Origin: Candidatus Peribacteria bacterium
GTDB lineage: Bacteria > Patescibacteriota > Gracilibacteria > Absconditabacterales > Absconditicoccaceae
Reading direction: 5' to 3'
NCBI GenBank assembly: GCA_031276875.1
Contig: JAISMG010000037.1
Location: forward strand, 35,770-99,769
DNA length: 64,000 bases
Shown here: positions 9,838 through 20,119 of the stretch, in pieces
Layout: each line of letters starts with the position of its first letter
How positions within the stretch are numbered: position 1 is the first letter of the stretch
Position numbers and translations under genes: made by a program
Notes under the pieces: generated by a model
Database searches by the model: none
What the model was told of the DNA's origin: nothing
Seen by the model: only the letters and a program-made list of their open reading frames with translations

Positions 9838-9909
9838 TGACTCGTCCCGGAGTCGAACCGGGATTACAGTCTTCGCAGGACTGTGTCCTATCCATTAAAC
9901 GAACGAATC
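9838..9909 (-). tRNA. tRNA-Arg, anticodon GCG
   Basis: Folds by hand into a full cloverleaf. The acceptor is GATTCGT paired with ACGAGTC (one T-G wobble) and the discriminator is A. The D arm is GTTT/GGAC with loop AATGGATA, including A20, an Arg identity base. The anticodon stem is CAGTC/GACTG with loop CTGCGAA. The T arm is CCCGG-TTCGACT-CCGGG. The anticodon GCG would read CGC and CGU. CCA is not encoded. Most bacteria decode these codons with ACG modified to ICG, so G34 is unusual. Confidence 0.92.
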
Positions 9910-10060
9910 TTTGCTGAAAATATCCTATACAACATAATGTATCATAGTAAAAAGTGACCCAAAAAGCAAGTAAAAAATAAAAAAACTCCTCAAAAATTTG
10001 CATATTTTTTTTTTCTGAGTATACTTAGAGTATCAACTTTTTAGCTCTTATAACACAAAG

Positions 10061-11023
10061 ATGAAAAAATTAGTTCTTTCCTTGAGTCTTTTCCTTGCTG
10101 GAACGGTAGGGATTTCCTCCGCAGTAAATATGGCAGGAATTGCAGAACTTCGAACAAATGCCTCTTTTGGGTACACTACACAAGATGTGATTACGGTACC
10201 TCTCATTACTCCTTCTTCCATCGGAATTGCGTCGCCCATACTCAAAGACATTGGCGGAGATGATATGACAATTTACAAATTGACTTACGGTCCTTATTTA
10301 ATGGAAGATTTGGTAAATGCATCAGAAACTCTTTTAAAAGAAATCCAAGTTAAAACAGGAGTTGTCCAAGATGGACAAGTACATTTTTCTCTTGGACTTT
10401 CTGATGGACTCACAGGAGACAAAACTTATTACGCAATGATTACTCCTTTAGGTATTTATGATGAACCCGGGACTTCTTCAGCACAGATTTGTTTTAATCT
10501 TGCTCAAGAACGCTATGAAATAGGAAATGCCTGTCAAAACTTTGATAAACCACAAGAAGTAGAACATCCAGTTGCCACAACTTCCACAGAACCACTAACC
10601 GAAACAGCTCATACCGCAGCAAGTGCTCCTGTAAATATGTCGCTTGCCAATATTACGCATACTATAGACGGAAACACGATTAGCTTGAAATGGACAGCGT
10701 TAGAAGGAGGGGGAACAATTGATATTTTTGTCTTTGATTTCCGTCAAGAGAAATATATTCTTGCGGGGACTGTAAGAATGACCGATGAAAAATTTGACTA
10801 CAAAATGACGTGGGACAATGAACATCTCTTTAGATTTGTACCACAAGCAGGAACAGAATTTACTTATACAGTAAACGCAGTCAGAGGGCCAGAACCGACT
10901 CCTCCAGCCCCTGTTATCGTGAAACCTCCCGTTACAGGACCTGTAGAAAATATGCTTGCAGTGTTGCTACTTTCTTTGCTGGTATACGGTGGATATAGAT
11001 ATTATACTAGGAAGTCTCGATAA
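10061..11023 (+). CDS. Secreted protein with beta-sandwich (Fn3-like) domain and C-terminal membrane anchor
   Basis: 320 aa with no in-frame TGA. It starts MKKLVLSLSLFLAGTVGISSAVNM, a clear signal peptide. Two beta-rich segments follow: residues ~25-150 ('FGYTTQDVITVPLITPSSIG', 'YLMEDLVNASETLLKEI') and ~200-285 ('ANITHTIDGNTISLKWTALE', a fibronectin-III-like strand pattern). A Pro-rich linker (PTPPAPVIVKPPVTGP) precedes a C-terminal helix, 'MLAVLLLSLLVYGGYRYY', ending in the basic TRKSR, as in a cell-surface anchor without an LPXTG motif. It is probably displayed on the outer face of the membrane. No specific family is recognised. Nothing in the gene neighbourhood gives a function. Confidence 0.75.
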   Translation: MKKLVLSLSLFLAGTVGISSAVNMAGIAELRTNASFGYTTQDVITVPLITPSSIGIASPILKDIGGDDMTIYKLTYGPYLMEDLVNASETLLKEIQVKTGVVQDGQVHFSLGLSDGLTGDKTYYAMITPLGIYDEPGTSSAQICFNLAQERYEIGNACQNFDKPQEVEHPVATTSTEPLTETAHTAASAPVNMSLANITHTIDGNTISLKWTALEGGGTIDIFVFDFRQEKYILAGTVRMTDEKFDYKMTWDNEHLFRFVPQAGTEFTYTVNAVRGPEPTPPAPVIVKPPVTGPVENMLAVLLLSLLVYGGYRYYTRKSR

Positions 11024-11157
11024 GAAGTATTTACAATATTTGATGAGTTCTTTGCTACATTTTGAATTATAATTTTCCTTTCTGAAAAAAGTATTGCATA
11101 AAAAAATGAATTATATAGTATAGAATAAAATATTTTATTTATTTAAAAGAAGAAATA

Positions 11158-11799
11158 ATGGTAGATGTATTTGATTATAAGAAAAAATATAAGGACTTAT
11201 ATTTCCCAAAAAATCAACCTATGCTGATTGAAGTTCCTGAAATAACCTTTGTCGCGGTTGAGGGAAAAGGAAATCCAAATGATGAAAATGGAGAATATCG
11301 TAAAGCTCTTGAATTATTGTATGGAATACAATATACCATAAAAATGAGCAAAAAAGGAAACAATATTCCCAACGGTTATTTTGATTATGTTGTACCACCG
11401 CTTGAAGGGTTGTGGTGGTTTGAAGACAATGTAAAAACCCGAACAAAAGATAAATCAAAATATAACTGGCTTTCAATAATCAGATTGCCGGAATATGTTA
11501 CAAAGGACGTATTTCTATGGGCCTGTGATGAAGTAAAAAATAAAAAGAACATTGAAACGGGAAAAGCAAAATATATGAAAATAAAAGAAGGATTGTGTGT
11601 GCAGTGTATGCATATCGGATCATTTGATGAAGAAGCAAAGACATTAAAATTAATAGAAAAATATATCAAAGAAAATGACTTGATAAATGATTTGGCAAAC
11701 GAAAAAAGGAAACATCACGAAATATATTTATCAGACCCAAGGAAAACAGAAAAAACAAAAATGAAAACGGTATTAAGAATACCCGTAAAAAGAAAATAG
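11158..11799 (+). CDS. GyrI-like small-molecule-binding domain protein
   Basis: 213 aa. It matches the stand-alone GyrI-like/SOUL-type proteins common in Firmicutes: 'FDYKKKYKDLYFPKNQPMLI', 'VPEITFVAVEGKGNPND', 'DYVVPPLEGLWWFED', 'WLSIIRLPEYVTKDVF', 'GLCVQCMHIGSFDEE', 'RKHHEIYLSDPRK' and the ending 'KTVLRIPVK'. These proteins bind small hydrophobic ligands, and some hydrolyse cyclopropanoid toxins. About eleven Gly residues are all GGN with no TGA, which could mean a recent transfer from a standard-code donor, though the sample is small. It stands alone between an anchored surface protein and an unknown gene. Confidence 0.82.
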   Translation: MVDVFDYKKKYKDLYFPKNQPMLIEVPEITFVAVEGKGNPNDENGEYRKALELLYGIQYTIKMSKKGNNIPNGYFDYVVPPLEGLWWFEDNVKTRTKDKSKYNWLSIIRLPEYVTKDVFLWACDEVKNKKNIETGKAKYMKIKEGLCVQCMHIGSFDEEAKTLKLIEKYIKENDLINDLANEKRKHHEIYLSDPRKTEKTKMKTVLRIPVKRK

Positions 11800-12011
11800 T
11801 TATTCCCATATCATTACTCTGACACCTTTTGTCTATCGTTATTGTTTAGTCACAGATATTATTCACGAAAATGTTTCTTCATTTAGTTTAAGATAAAAGG
11901 AAATCTTCAGATAACATTTTATATCAAACTATAACGTTCATTATTTGCTTTTTACATTATTTGATTATCTCTGGGGCATTTTGCTTGAAGATTAACCAAT
12001 ATAAGATTTTT

Positions 12012-12896
12012 CTAAAAACAATATTTAGGTGGAAGTAGGGTATCTTCCATAAACAGCCAATTATCCCAAAAAAGAGATCAAGATAATCCTAGATATTCTA
12101 AATCTATTTCTTTATATGCAGTGTCATAACATCATTGAAAGACTCGACCTTCCTCCATTCTTTCTCATTTAAATGTCTCCAAAGTATATATTGCACCATA
12201 CCACTCAATTGCACCAAGATATTCTCCTTCTGGGATAATACGCATTGCTAAAAATAATTTTCCATTCTTTATCCACAAACTTACTGGTCAGTCTCCTACT
12301 GGAGGAAGAAGGAGATGATGTCGTTGTTGTTCTCCTATTTTCCTGATGAGTGCACCCGTGAAAATATTAACACTTCCTTGTTCTACGATTTGAAATGGTT
12401 TTTCCTTATCATTATTAATGCAAGGAATTCACGCTCAAAAATATCGCCCACATAATGCAAGCTGAAATGCTCCAAAACGATATATTTTTCTTCTCTTCAT
12501 CGCTACCACATCATCTCCAAAGTGATAGGTTGTATTAGTATTGCTGGTATCTAATATCTCTATTTTTTCTTCAGTAGAAAGTTCATAAAATTGAGTTTCT
12601 TTAATGTTAGAGAACAAATCTTTCTGATGTAAGGTATCCGTAATATACGATGTTATTATTTCTTTCTGTAGATATTCCCTTTTTATGTCCTCTATATTTT
12701 TTATAAATTCCGTCTCATAATCAAATATTCTTTGTCTCCCATCGGTAATCATAAATGGAGTAAATAAATATGCTTCTTGGTTTGTTTGAAGTATTTCAGT
12801 TTGGCAACTATTATTTGAATATAGGTTTTTTATCATCATAAAAACTATTATTACAAGCAGAAACAGTGAAAAAATAAGGTAATTTTTCTTTTTCAT
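12012..12896 (-). CDS. Membrane-anchored protein of unknown function
   Basis: 294 aa after joining the listed 153-aa ORF through TGA codons (about six: YF-G-A-G-IPC, GD-G-PVS, FK-G-ERM, FQ-G-CYD, LS-G-SLF) to TAG at 12012. It starts MKKKNYLIFSLFLLVIIVFMM, a signal anchor or uncleaved signal peptide. The rest is soluble and mostly extracytoplasmic by topology, with aromatic-rich strands toward the C-terminus ('GAIEWYGAIYTLETF', 'FWDNWLFMED'). No family is recognised. It stands alone, with 212 bp downstream to the GyrI-like gene stop (convergent) and 327 bp upstream to rel. Confidence 0.65.
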
Positions 12897-13223
12897 TGAG
12901 TAGTTAGTTTAATAAAAAGTATCTGGGATTAGGGGTACGGTTTTAGTTTAGAAAATCAAGGTAAAATCGGATGAGAACCATCATACTACAAAATGCTGAT
13001 TTCTTTTACATTGGTGGTAGGTTGCATTGTGATGTGGCAATATCGGTTATCTTTGTAAAATATTAATGCATCCACATCTCAACGCAAAGCTCTACAGTGG
13101 GAGGTGTCAGATTTTTCTATACTATGGGCAAAAACATAGTCTTTCTTCTTTTCATTTGCAAATCAGCTTTATTTCACTATGTATAACATATATTTAATGA
13201 TATTTTTATTTTTTCACACGTTG
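12897..13223. other. 327-bp intergenic gap between divergent unknown gene and rel
   Basis: I see no code-25 ORF of useful length, tRNA or clear hairpin here. It must hold the promoters of the two divergent genes. The track ORF from 13179 extends into it, but the first convincing Rel start is ATG 13224. Confidence 0.5.
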
Positions 13224-15467
13224 ATGGAAGACCTCAAAGCTTTTGAAAAATTCTTTGCCTATGAACTTACCTTTGAAGAAGACCCTGTGGATATCTTGAA
13301 TGACATTTTGTTAAAAGCAAAAAAATATCTCGCTAGCGAAGAAATAGAAGCTATCGTCCAAGCCTATGAATTCACCAAAGAAGCCCATAAAGGAGTGCTG
13401 AGAAAATCCTGAGAACCCTATATCGTCCATCCACTCAAAGCCACCCAATTTTTGATGGAAATCAATCCCGACGCCATTTCTATCCAAGCTTGCATTTTGC
13501 ACGACGTCATAGAAGATACCCAATATACCTATGCAGATATTGAACAACGCTTTGGAAAAGAAATCGCAGACATTTGCGAAGGACTCGTCAAAGTCTCGAA
13601 AGTAAGATATAAAGGAGAAGATAGAGGGTTGGAAACCATCAAAAAAACCTTCCTCGCAATGGCACAAGATTTGAGAGTAATTTTCATCAAATTGGCAGAC
13701 CGTATCCACAATATCCAAACTCTCCAGTACCTTCCGGAAGAAAAGAAAACTAAAATCGCCCAAGAAACCCTCAAAGTGTATGCTCCTGTAGCTAAAAGAT
13801 TAGGACTGTACGCCTATCAATTATATTTGGAAAATGGCTCATTTAGGATATTGTACCCAGAACGCTTTGAAGAAATTATGGAACATATCAGAAAATATTT
13901 TGGAGGAGGAGAAAAGTTTATTGATAAAGGGATAAAAATGCTGACTTCCATTCTCAAAAAAGAAGGACTTTCAGGCTTTACTATCCAAGGAAGAATTAAA
14001 AGCCCTTTCAGAATTTTTGAAAAAATGGAAAAGAAATACCATACTGATGACGTGGCAATGATTATGGATTTACTCGCTTTTAGAGTGATTACCGATAGTG
14101 TATCAGACTGTTATATGATTTTGGGAATTATCCATAAATATTACACCCCTCTTATCAAAAAGATTAAGGACTACATCGCTCTCCCCAAATTTAATGGTTA
14201 CAAAAGTATTCATACCACCATCCTTGGAATGTTTCGCTTCCCGATAGAAATCCAAATCAGAACCCGAGCAATGGACAATATCGCAGAATATGGAGTGGCT
14301 GCTCATTATGCCTATGCAGAACACAATGCCTCTGTCAAAGCTTCTTCTACCCAAAATGACTGGATAAAAAGACTCCAATCCATCGTTGCAGAATACACCG
14401 AATCCTCAAACAAAGAAAACTTCAAAGACTCACTCAATATCGAGATTTTGGACAAAGCAATCTTTGTCTACACTCCCAAAGGAGACATCAAAGAACTCCC
14501 CCAAGGTTCTTCCATTTTGGACTTTGCGTTTAGTATCCATTCAGAAATCTGACTCAGATTTAAAAACGCTTTAGTCAACGGACAAATTAAACCACTCTCG
14601 TATATTCTCAAAACAGGAGATATCGTAAATATCAACACGTTTAAAAATAGATATTCTGCTGTAAAACACCGACTGGATTATCTCCATACTCCTTCCGCCA
14701 AAGGACAATTGGTAAAATACGTGAGAATTCAGGAAAGGGAAGCTCGTTTGGATGAAGCCATTGAAGGATTGAATGCCTATCTCAAAGCTCTAGGACTTCC
14801 TCAATTTCGTGGGGAAAAAGACCAAATCCAAAAACTTGGCGATGCTTTGGAAGTAGAAAAAAGAATTCTCTTGGTACTTGATAAACAAGAAACCTATGGA
14901 AACATCGTCAGAACTGCTTATCCAGAATTAACTAAAAATCTGCAAGACAAAACCGTAGTTTCTGACATTAGCACCCAACAGAAAGAGCTCCAAAAAAGCA
15001 TTCAGACTTCTCTTTCTGTTCCGTGAGAAGAAGTTATTGTCGACAATGATAAATCGCTTCATTGTATCTTTTGTCCTGAATGCACGCCTCACGTGGGCGA
15101 GAAAATTATCGCCAAATCCAGCAAAGAAGGCATCAAAATTCACACTATGTTCTGTAAAGCACTCAAAACCATTTCCTATAGTTCTCTTTTGGAAGCCCAT
15201 CGAAAATCCGAACCCCAAAGCAACACCTACACACTGCATATCCAGCTCCAATTTTTCAAAAACAAAATCACGATAGTAGATATTATTGCCTTATTTTCCA
15301 CCTTTTCTATTCCGATTTTCAAATTTGAACTGAATAATGTAGATGAGGAAAAAATGCTGGCTACCATTGAAGGCGAGGTTTCCAATCCTGCAAAGCTTGC
15401 TTTTCTTTTCGCTGATTTACATAAAAATCATGCCTTTTTAGAAGTAATTTCCAAATCTATTACATAA
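13224..15467 (+). CDS. rel: Bifunctional (p)ppGpp synthetase/hydrolase, RelA/SpoT homolog
   Basis: 747 aa, joined from five track ORFs across three TGA codons: RKS-G-EPYIVHP, HSEI-G-LRF and SVP-G-EEVIVDN. The HD hydrolase domain is intact ('YIVHPLKA', 'ILHDVIEDT', 'FIKLADRIHNIQTL'). The synthetase domain is intact ('FRVITDSVSDCYMILGIIH', 'FNGYKSIHTTILG', 'PIEIQIRTRAMDNIAEYG'). The TGS domain follows ('IFVYTPKGDIKELPQGSSIL', 'KNALVNGQIKPLSY'), then a Cys-containing zinc-finger-like region ('HCIFCPECTPHVGEK', 'GIKIHTMFCKAL') and a C-terminal ACT-like domain. Length and order are those of a full long-form Rel, so both synthesis and hydrolysis are expected. This is the best single proof of UGA=Gly, since the first TGA falls in a nearly invariant Gly. 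Start at 13224 is preferred over 13179. Confidence 0.95.
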
Positions 15468-15578
15468 AACCAAAACCTTGTTACCAAATATTAGGAAATT
15501 TCTGCAAAACAACCATTACTTCTTTAAAGGTATATAACTCTCCACATACACGGACTACAGCCAAAAATCCTATAAACA

Positions 15579-17573
15579 TTACTCCCCCTTTCAGAGCAAA
15601 ACTTGCAAATGCTGAAGTATCGCAAAGACATTTTTTCTGATTTCACGGTTGAGAGGAGCTGTATCATCTATCATAATGCCTGCTTTTTTTAGTGCAAGGA
15701 GATGGGAATGATACCAAAATTCCTCCGTTCCCGCATAGGTAGTTCCTCGCAAGAGTCTAGAAATAACCGTAGCTACTTCTGCCTTGGTAATCAATGCATT
15801 GGGAGAAAAAGCTGACTTTTCATCTCTTCCATTTGCCCAATAGCCCATCAATGCACGTTGACAAGACTGCATAATGGAGGTTTGGAGTTCAGGAATAGCT
15901 TGCTTGAGGTCGGAGAAAGCGGTACAGTCTCATTCCGTAAGTGGTCGACGAGAAGCATTTGTGAGCTGAATGAATGCAATAATAATATTTGCCATTTCTG
16001 CTCTGGAAAGATATTCATCAAGAGCGGAAGAAGTAGGAAGAAAAGGCTGAGGTGGTTCATTATCCGTCAGTTCAGGAGAAGAAGATGTCGCTCCTCATCC
16101 AAATGCAGAAGTCTCAGAAGAACTTGCAGATGGCGTGAATGATGGTGATGGTGTCGGTTGTACTGACGGTGTTGTATCTGTTGACGATGTTGGGTTTGTT
16201 GGTGGTATATTTGTCGTCTCTGTTGTGTCTGTTGGACTAGGAGCAATATTTGGAGTTGGAATGGTGGTATTATAATAGTCTAAACTCTCTACAAAGAGTG
16301 CGTCATCTACTTTGTTGATATAGGCAGTTGAAGTTGAAAGTGCGTCATCTACCTTGTTAACGTATGCAGTTGACGTTGAAAGTGGGTCTCCCGTAGCAAA
16401 TTTTTCTCCTGTTGAAGTAATTGCTCCTGTTGAAGTAGTTGCTCCTGTAGAAACATTAGCTCCCGTTGAAATACTAGCTCCTGTTGAAGTAGTTGTTCCT
16501 GTTGAAACAGTTGCTCCTGTTGAAATAATCGTCCCTGTCGAAGCAGGAAGTTCGGGAAATGTTTTTCAGCTTTTTTCTGTTCAATTATCCTCTGCATATA
16601 TCCAATTTACTTCTCCCACAAGTTGAGTTTTGGTTAAGTTCCACGCTCATGGAATAGCTGAAAGGTCAAACGTCCACGTTCCATTTCCTGTCCGAGTATG
16701 GGTCAAAAGATTACTGACGTCAATCTGCTCTCTTTTCTCTTCGCTCCCTCCTGTAAGCACTACCGTTCCCACTACATTACCTGTCGTCGGGGAAGAAGGG
16801 CTATAGCTAATGATTGCACAAACATTTTGATTGTATTTTCGGCTACTATTGACGCGAGAAGTAGTGAAGGTGGTGGAAGTATCCAAACAATTTCCCCATA
16901 AATCCACTCCAAAACTCTGAGAAGTCTGATAGTCAAAGAGGTCAGCATCTAGTGAAAAAAGGTTATTTCTATCCAATCCTAAATAGGTCAGATTTGGCAT
17001 TCCTTGGAGATGTTCTTTGGTGATGGTGGTCAAACTATTTGCTTCCAAATGAAGATTTCCCAGTTTGGTTTGATGGATAAATGCATTGGGAGCAATCGTT
17101 CTGATTTGATTTCGGCTGACATTGAGTTCAGAAAGCTGAACAAGTCCAGAAAACATTGTTTCATCGATGCTCGTGAGTTGGTTAGTATTGAGTTCTAATG
17201 CTTGTAAATTACGAGCATTCCCTCCCTGAAATGCAATAATATTTGCAGTACTCAGTCCTTGGATGGTTTGGAGAGCTTCAGGATTAGCGAGGATGACTTC
17301 ATAGGTTCCGCCTGTTGCATACACACAACTAAACGAATTTACAGTATGACAAACGAGCGTTCCTCCTCCACAGTCCACCAATAACGGAGTATCCGTATTA
17401 TTTGTAGTAAACGTAATCGTTTTGGAAGTCTGAGCTGGCACGGTTCGTGTCCATTTCATTGCAGTTTCTGCTGAATGAGGAAGAAGAGGTGGAGTAGCAG
17501 CAAAGCTAACAGAAAGGGAGAGTATCCCCACTATCCCTGCAACTTTACTGATGGTCGTAAAAAAGTGATGCAT
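15579..17573 (-). CDS. Secreted leucine-rich-repeat protein with Ser/Thr-rich linker and C-terminal SLH-like domains
   Basis: 664 aa, joined through TGA codons (AIP-G-AWN, FGG-A/G-TSS region, QVLL-G-KGE). The start is ATG 17573 (MHHFFTTISKVAGIVGILSLS...), with signal peptide cleavage near 'SFAATPP'. Residues ~120-260 carry LRRs of the internalin/SDS22 pattern: 'LQALELNTNQLTSIDETMF', 'LSELNVSRNQIRTIAPNAF', 'LGNLHLEANSLTTI', 'LTYLGLDRNNLFSLDADLF'. Next come 6-residue TSTGAT repeats and a 14-residue duplication, then a Pro/Ser/Thr linker. The C-terminus has two or three S-layer-homology-like units ('SRAEMANIIIAFIQ', 'FSPNALITKAEVATVISRLL', 'LNREIRKNVFAILQHL'). It is likely wall- or S-layer-bound and displays the LRR for protein-protein contact. 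The downstream end is convergent with rel; M23 peptidase lies upstream. Confidence 0.82.
16411..16536 (-). repeat. Seven tandem 18-bp units in the LRR/SLH gene
   Basis: Units follow gttgaagtagttgctcct with point changes, encoding (TSTGAT)-like hexapeptides. Just upstream in coordinates (about 16300-16383) is a two-copy 42-bp repeat encoding LSTSTAYVNKVDDA. Both have lengths divisible by three, so copy-number changes would stay in frame. Confidence 0.85.
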
Positions 17574-17758
17574 TGTAGTAAATAAATGGTAATAAATAAA
17601 AAGCAAAAATACTTTACTTCTATTATACTGGGATGTCCTTTTTTTGCAAATTTATGAAGACTTTTTCTCTCTTGTGTTGTGAAGAGAATATAAGGGAAAG
17701 AAGGAAGAAAAAGCTGAAAGAAAAGGATGAAACATCAATAAAGAAGCAGTGAATAACA

Positions 17759-18841
17759 TTATGAAGTAGGAGAAATGAGATGTAAGGCCTGTAATGCTTC
17801 CATCAGCTTTTTATTTTCTTTTCGAGCTGCTATCCCTTCGGGAGTATTGATAAGAATGGGAAGTGTCGCAAGCGTTATGTTTCCGTACTGGATATGGACT
17901 AAAGCAAGCCCGGTGGAAGCAGTACTTTGAAGAAAAAGTGTTCTTTCACCGTCCAATACTTGCATTTTTTCAGGGCTTAGCGTCAAAAGGCGTTCATCGC
18001 TCGTAAAAGTAAGAGGAGCAGAAAGAAATATTCATCAGCTTTTTTCTGCTATTTTTCTGAGAAAAAGCTGTTGAAAACTCTGTGTCTCCATAAATCCTCC
18101 CAAAAATCCCGTTAAAAGAATATCGTTTGCTAAAATATATACACGTTCTGTAGGAGAAAACGTAGCATATTCAGCCAAAGGCACCGTCGTTTCCAGAAAG
18201 ACAATCGGGTCAATTGTTGCTGCTCTCACCTGTGCAAAACAGTTTCCTTCATTCACAATTTCATCAATACTTCCCTGACATCCCACCGGAAAAAATGGAT
18301 GATTGGTATCCTGATTTTTTTCTATTTGAAAATGCAAATGGGGACCGGTAGCATTTCCTGTAGCTCCCACTTTTCCAATCGTTTCGCCTTCCTTGACCTG
18401 TTGTCCTACCTTTACGTCAATCTCAGAAAGATGGGCATAAGTGGTATACAACGTACTGCCATTTCGTTGATGTTTGATAACGATAACCTTTCCCCACTCC
18501 CCTCTCTGTTCTGCCACAATGACTTCACCATCCGCACTCACAACGACGGGAGTTCCTGTCGCTGTAGCAATATCTATCCCTTGATGAGAACCTCTCCCCA
18601 CATCTCGCCTTTCAAAATACGTCCCCAACCGAAGCATAGAATAAATCTGGCGATAAAGCGGAATATTTTTGTAGGAAAAGTAATCAGCATTGCTAATTTT
18701 GGGCAGAGAAAACGTACAATCATGGTCTGTACAATTGGTGAGGGTGATAGTATGCAATGGATACGACCAAGCAAGCACTCCTTCAGAGCAGAGAAAGCCA
18801 AGCAATAACGCTCCAGCTACAGCAGAAAAAAAATGTTTCAT
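17759..18841 (-). CDS. Secreted M23 (LytM-type) peptidoglycan endopeptidase
   Basis: 360 aa, joined across two consecutive TGA codons (AEKS-G-G-IFLSAP). It starts MKHFFSAVAGALLLGFLCSEG, a signal peptide ending near 'GVLAW'. The M23 domain spans residues ~75-180: 'GRGSHQGIDIATATGTPV' (first His and Asp zinc ligands), 'VSADGEVIVAEQRGEWGKVI', 'LYTTYAHLSEIDVKVGQQV' and 'GATGNATGPHLHFQIEKN' (HxH). The C-terminal ~170 residues have no clear family ('TLSPEKMQVLDGERTLFLQS'). The likely role is cutting cell-wall cross-links, either its own or a host cell's. It lies upstream of the LRR/SLH gene on the same strand. Three AAAAAGCTGA words occur within or beside its 3' half. Confidence 0.92.
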
Positions 18842-18933
18842 TACTTCAAAGAAAAGAAATAAACAATGCTGAGTATAGAGGTTTTCCTTGAAAATGAAAG
18901 AGGAAATGTGTCTTTCTATTATTTACAATTCTT

Positions 18934-20097
18934 TTAATTTAAGAGTAAAGGATTATCTATTCATAGATATATCCTAATTGCTCATGTATCTGCATTTTTA
19001 CGAGTAACCATTTTATAACGAGATTGTGTAGCGGTATTCCATCGATGAATAAAGAGTCATCTCTCGCGGTCAGATTTTCCTTCTCTAATACTTCAGAAGA
19101 AATGTAATTCATTAAACAAAGTTTCAAATCTTTTTTGCTCTGTAGAAGAAATCAAATTACCATACAATAGTTTCCTGCTAATCTCAGTAAGTTCTCTGTA
19201 TTGAGCATTAGCATTTTCTTTGGTAAAAAGTGGTACAGTCTGCCGTTCCTTTTGCTGGATAAAACACTTTTTGCCATATTTATCATTTTCTCGTTGATTG
19301 ACCATATACTGCCCCCTACGAGGATCAACATAAACTTTTCTTGGAAAATGATGGCCTTTAATTCAAAGAGCTTGTAAATCTGAACCTAATTGAAGGTCTT
19401 CACCAGCTATCAAAGTTCTATTAAATCCTCCTGCCCTTTTGTAATCTGATAACTTTACACCAAAAGAAGCTCCTGCAAAATAGAGATTATTATTTTTCTT
19501 TCTTCATTCCAACATAGCAAAAACAAACACTCTTTCAACAAGAAAAGCCCATTCATCTCCTTTCGCCTGTTTCTCATCATATCGTCTAATGTCTCAGCAG
19601 AGCCATCCATTGATGGTAGCTAATTTTTTCGCCATACCAATAATATAATGCTTATCTAATTTATAGGTGTCTGCATCTAAGCCAATAAGTTTGGGATTAG
19701 AAAGTTTTGTATAATCAATGCTATCAACAATAGCATCTATCATATCTGCTCTAATGGCTCAAAGTGTAGGTTTTTTATCATACAGATGACTAATTACCAG
19801 TATTCTTTTATCTTTTTTAGCATATGCTTTTACAGTAGTCAAGATTTCTTTATACGTTGTTTCTGAAAATACTTCACGAGGACCGTTGAGATAAATTATG
19901 GAAATGAAGTCTCCTTTTTGGTTAGCAATTGCATCAATGAGTTCTTTTCGTCTTTCTTCTCCTAGATAACAGGGAATACTAACGATAGCATCGGTGATAA
20001 GTAGTCAATTATTAGCAGAAATAATCTCTTCAGCTAGAGTGTATATTCTAATTTTATCTTCTATTGAAAGTGATGGTTTTAGTGATAATACATCCAT
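18934..20097 (-). CDS. Glycosyltransferase family 2-like protein (short paralog)
   Basis: 387 aa. The track shows only its last 70 residues; the rest is broken by at least five TGAs. It starts MDVLSLKPSLSIEDKIRIYT. GT-A features: 'DAIVSIPCYLGEERRKELID', 'FISIIYLNGPRE', 'IRADMIDAIVDSIDY', the DxD-like 'LIGLDADTYKLD', 'GASFGVKLSDYKRAGGF', then 'LIAGEDLQLGSDLQALGIKG', the GEDxxL motif of GT2 enzymes. The C-terminal 'FPRKVYVDPRRGQYMVNQ' and 'RWNTATQSRYKM' have direct counterparts in the longer upstream paralog, so this is a tandem duplication (22-bp gap). Both stops here are TAA. The sugar substrate is unknown. No signal peptide or membrane helix, so it should act in the cytoplasm. Confidence 0.75.
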
Positions 20098-20119
20098 TTC
20101 TTATGATAAGTGGGATAAA

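Noticed and set aside
9572-10003. Track ORF extending the 79-aa membrane protein to 143 aa.
   Set aside because: The extra N-terminal part is a translation of tRNA-Arg(GCG); the start at 9811 gives a sensible protein.
13404-13420. UGA read as Trp (code 4) or as selenocysteine.
   Set aside because: The positions are conserved Gly in well-known families, there are hundreds of them in all kinds of genes, and no SECIS context is needed.
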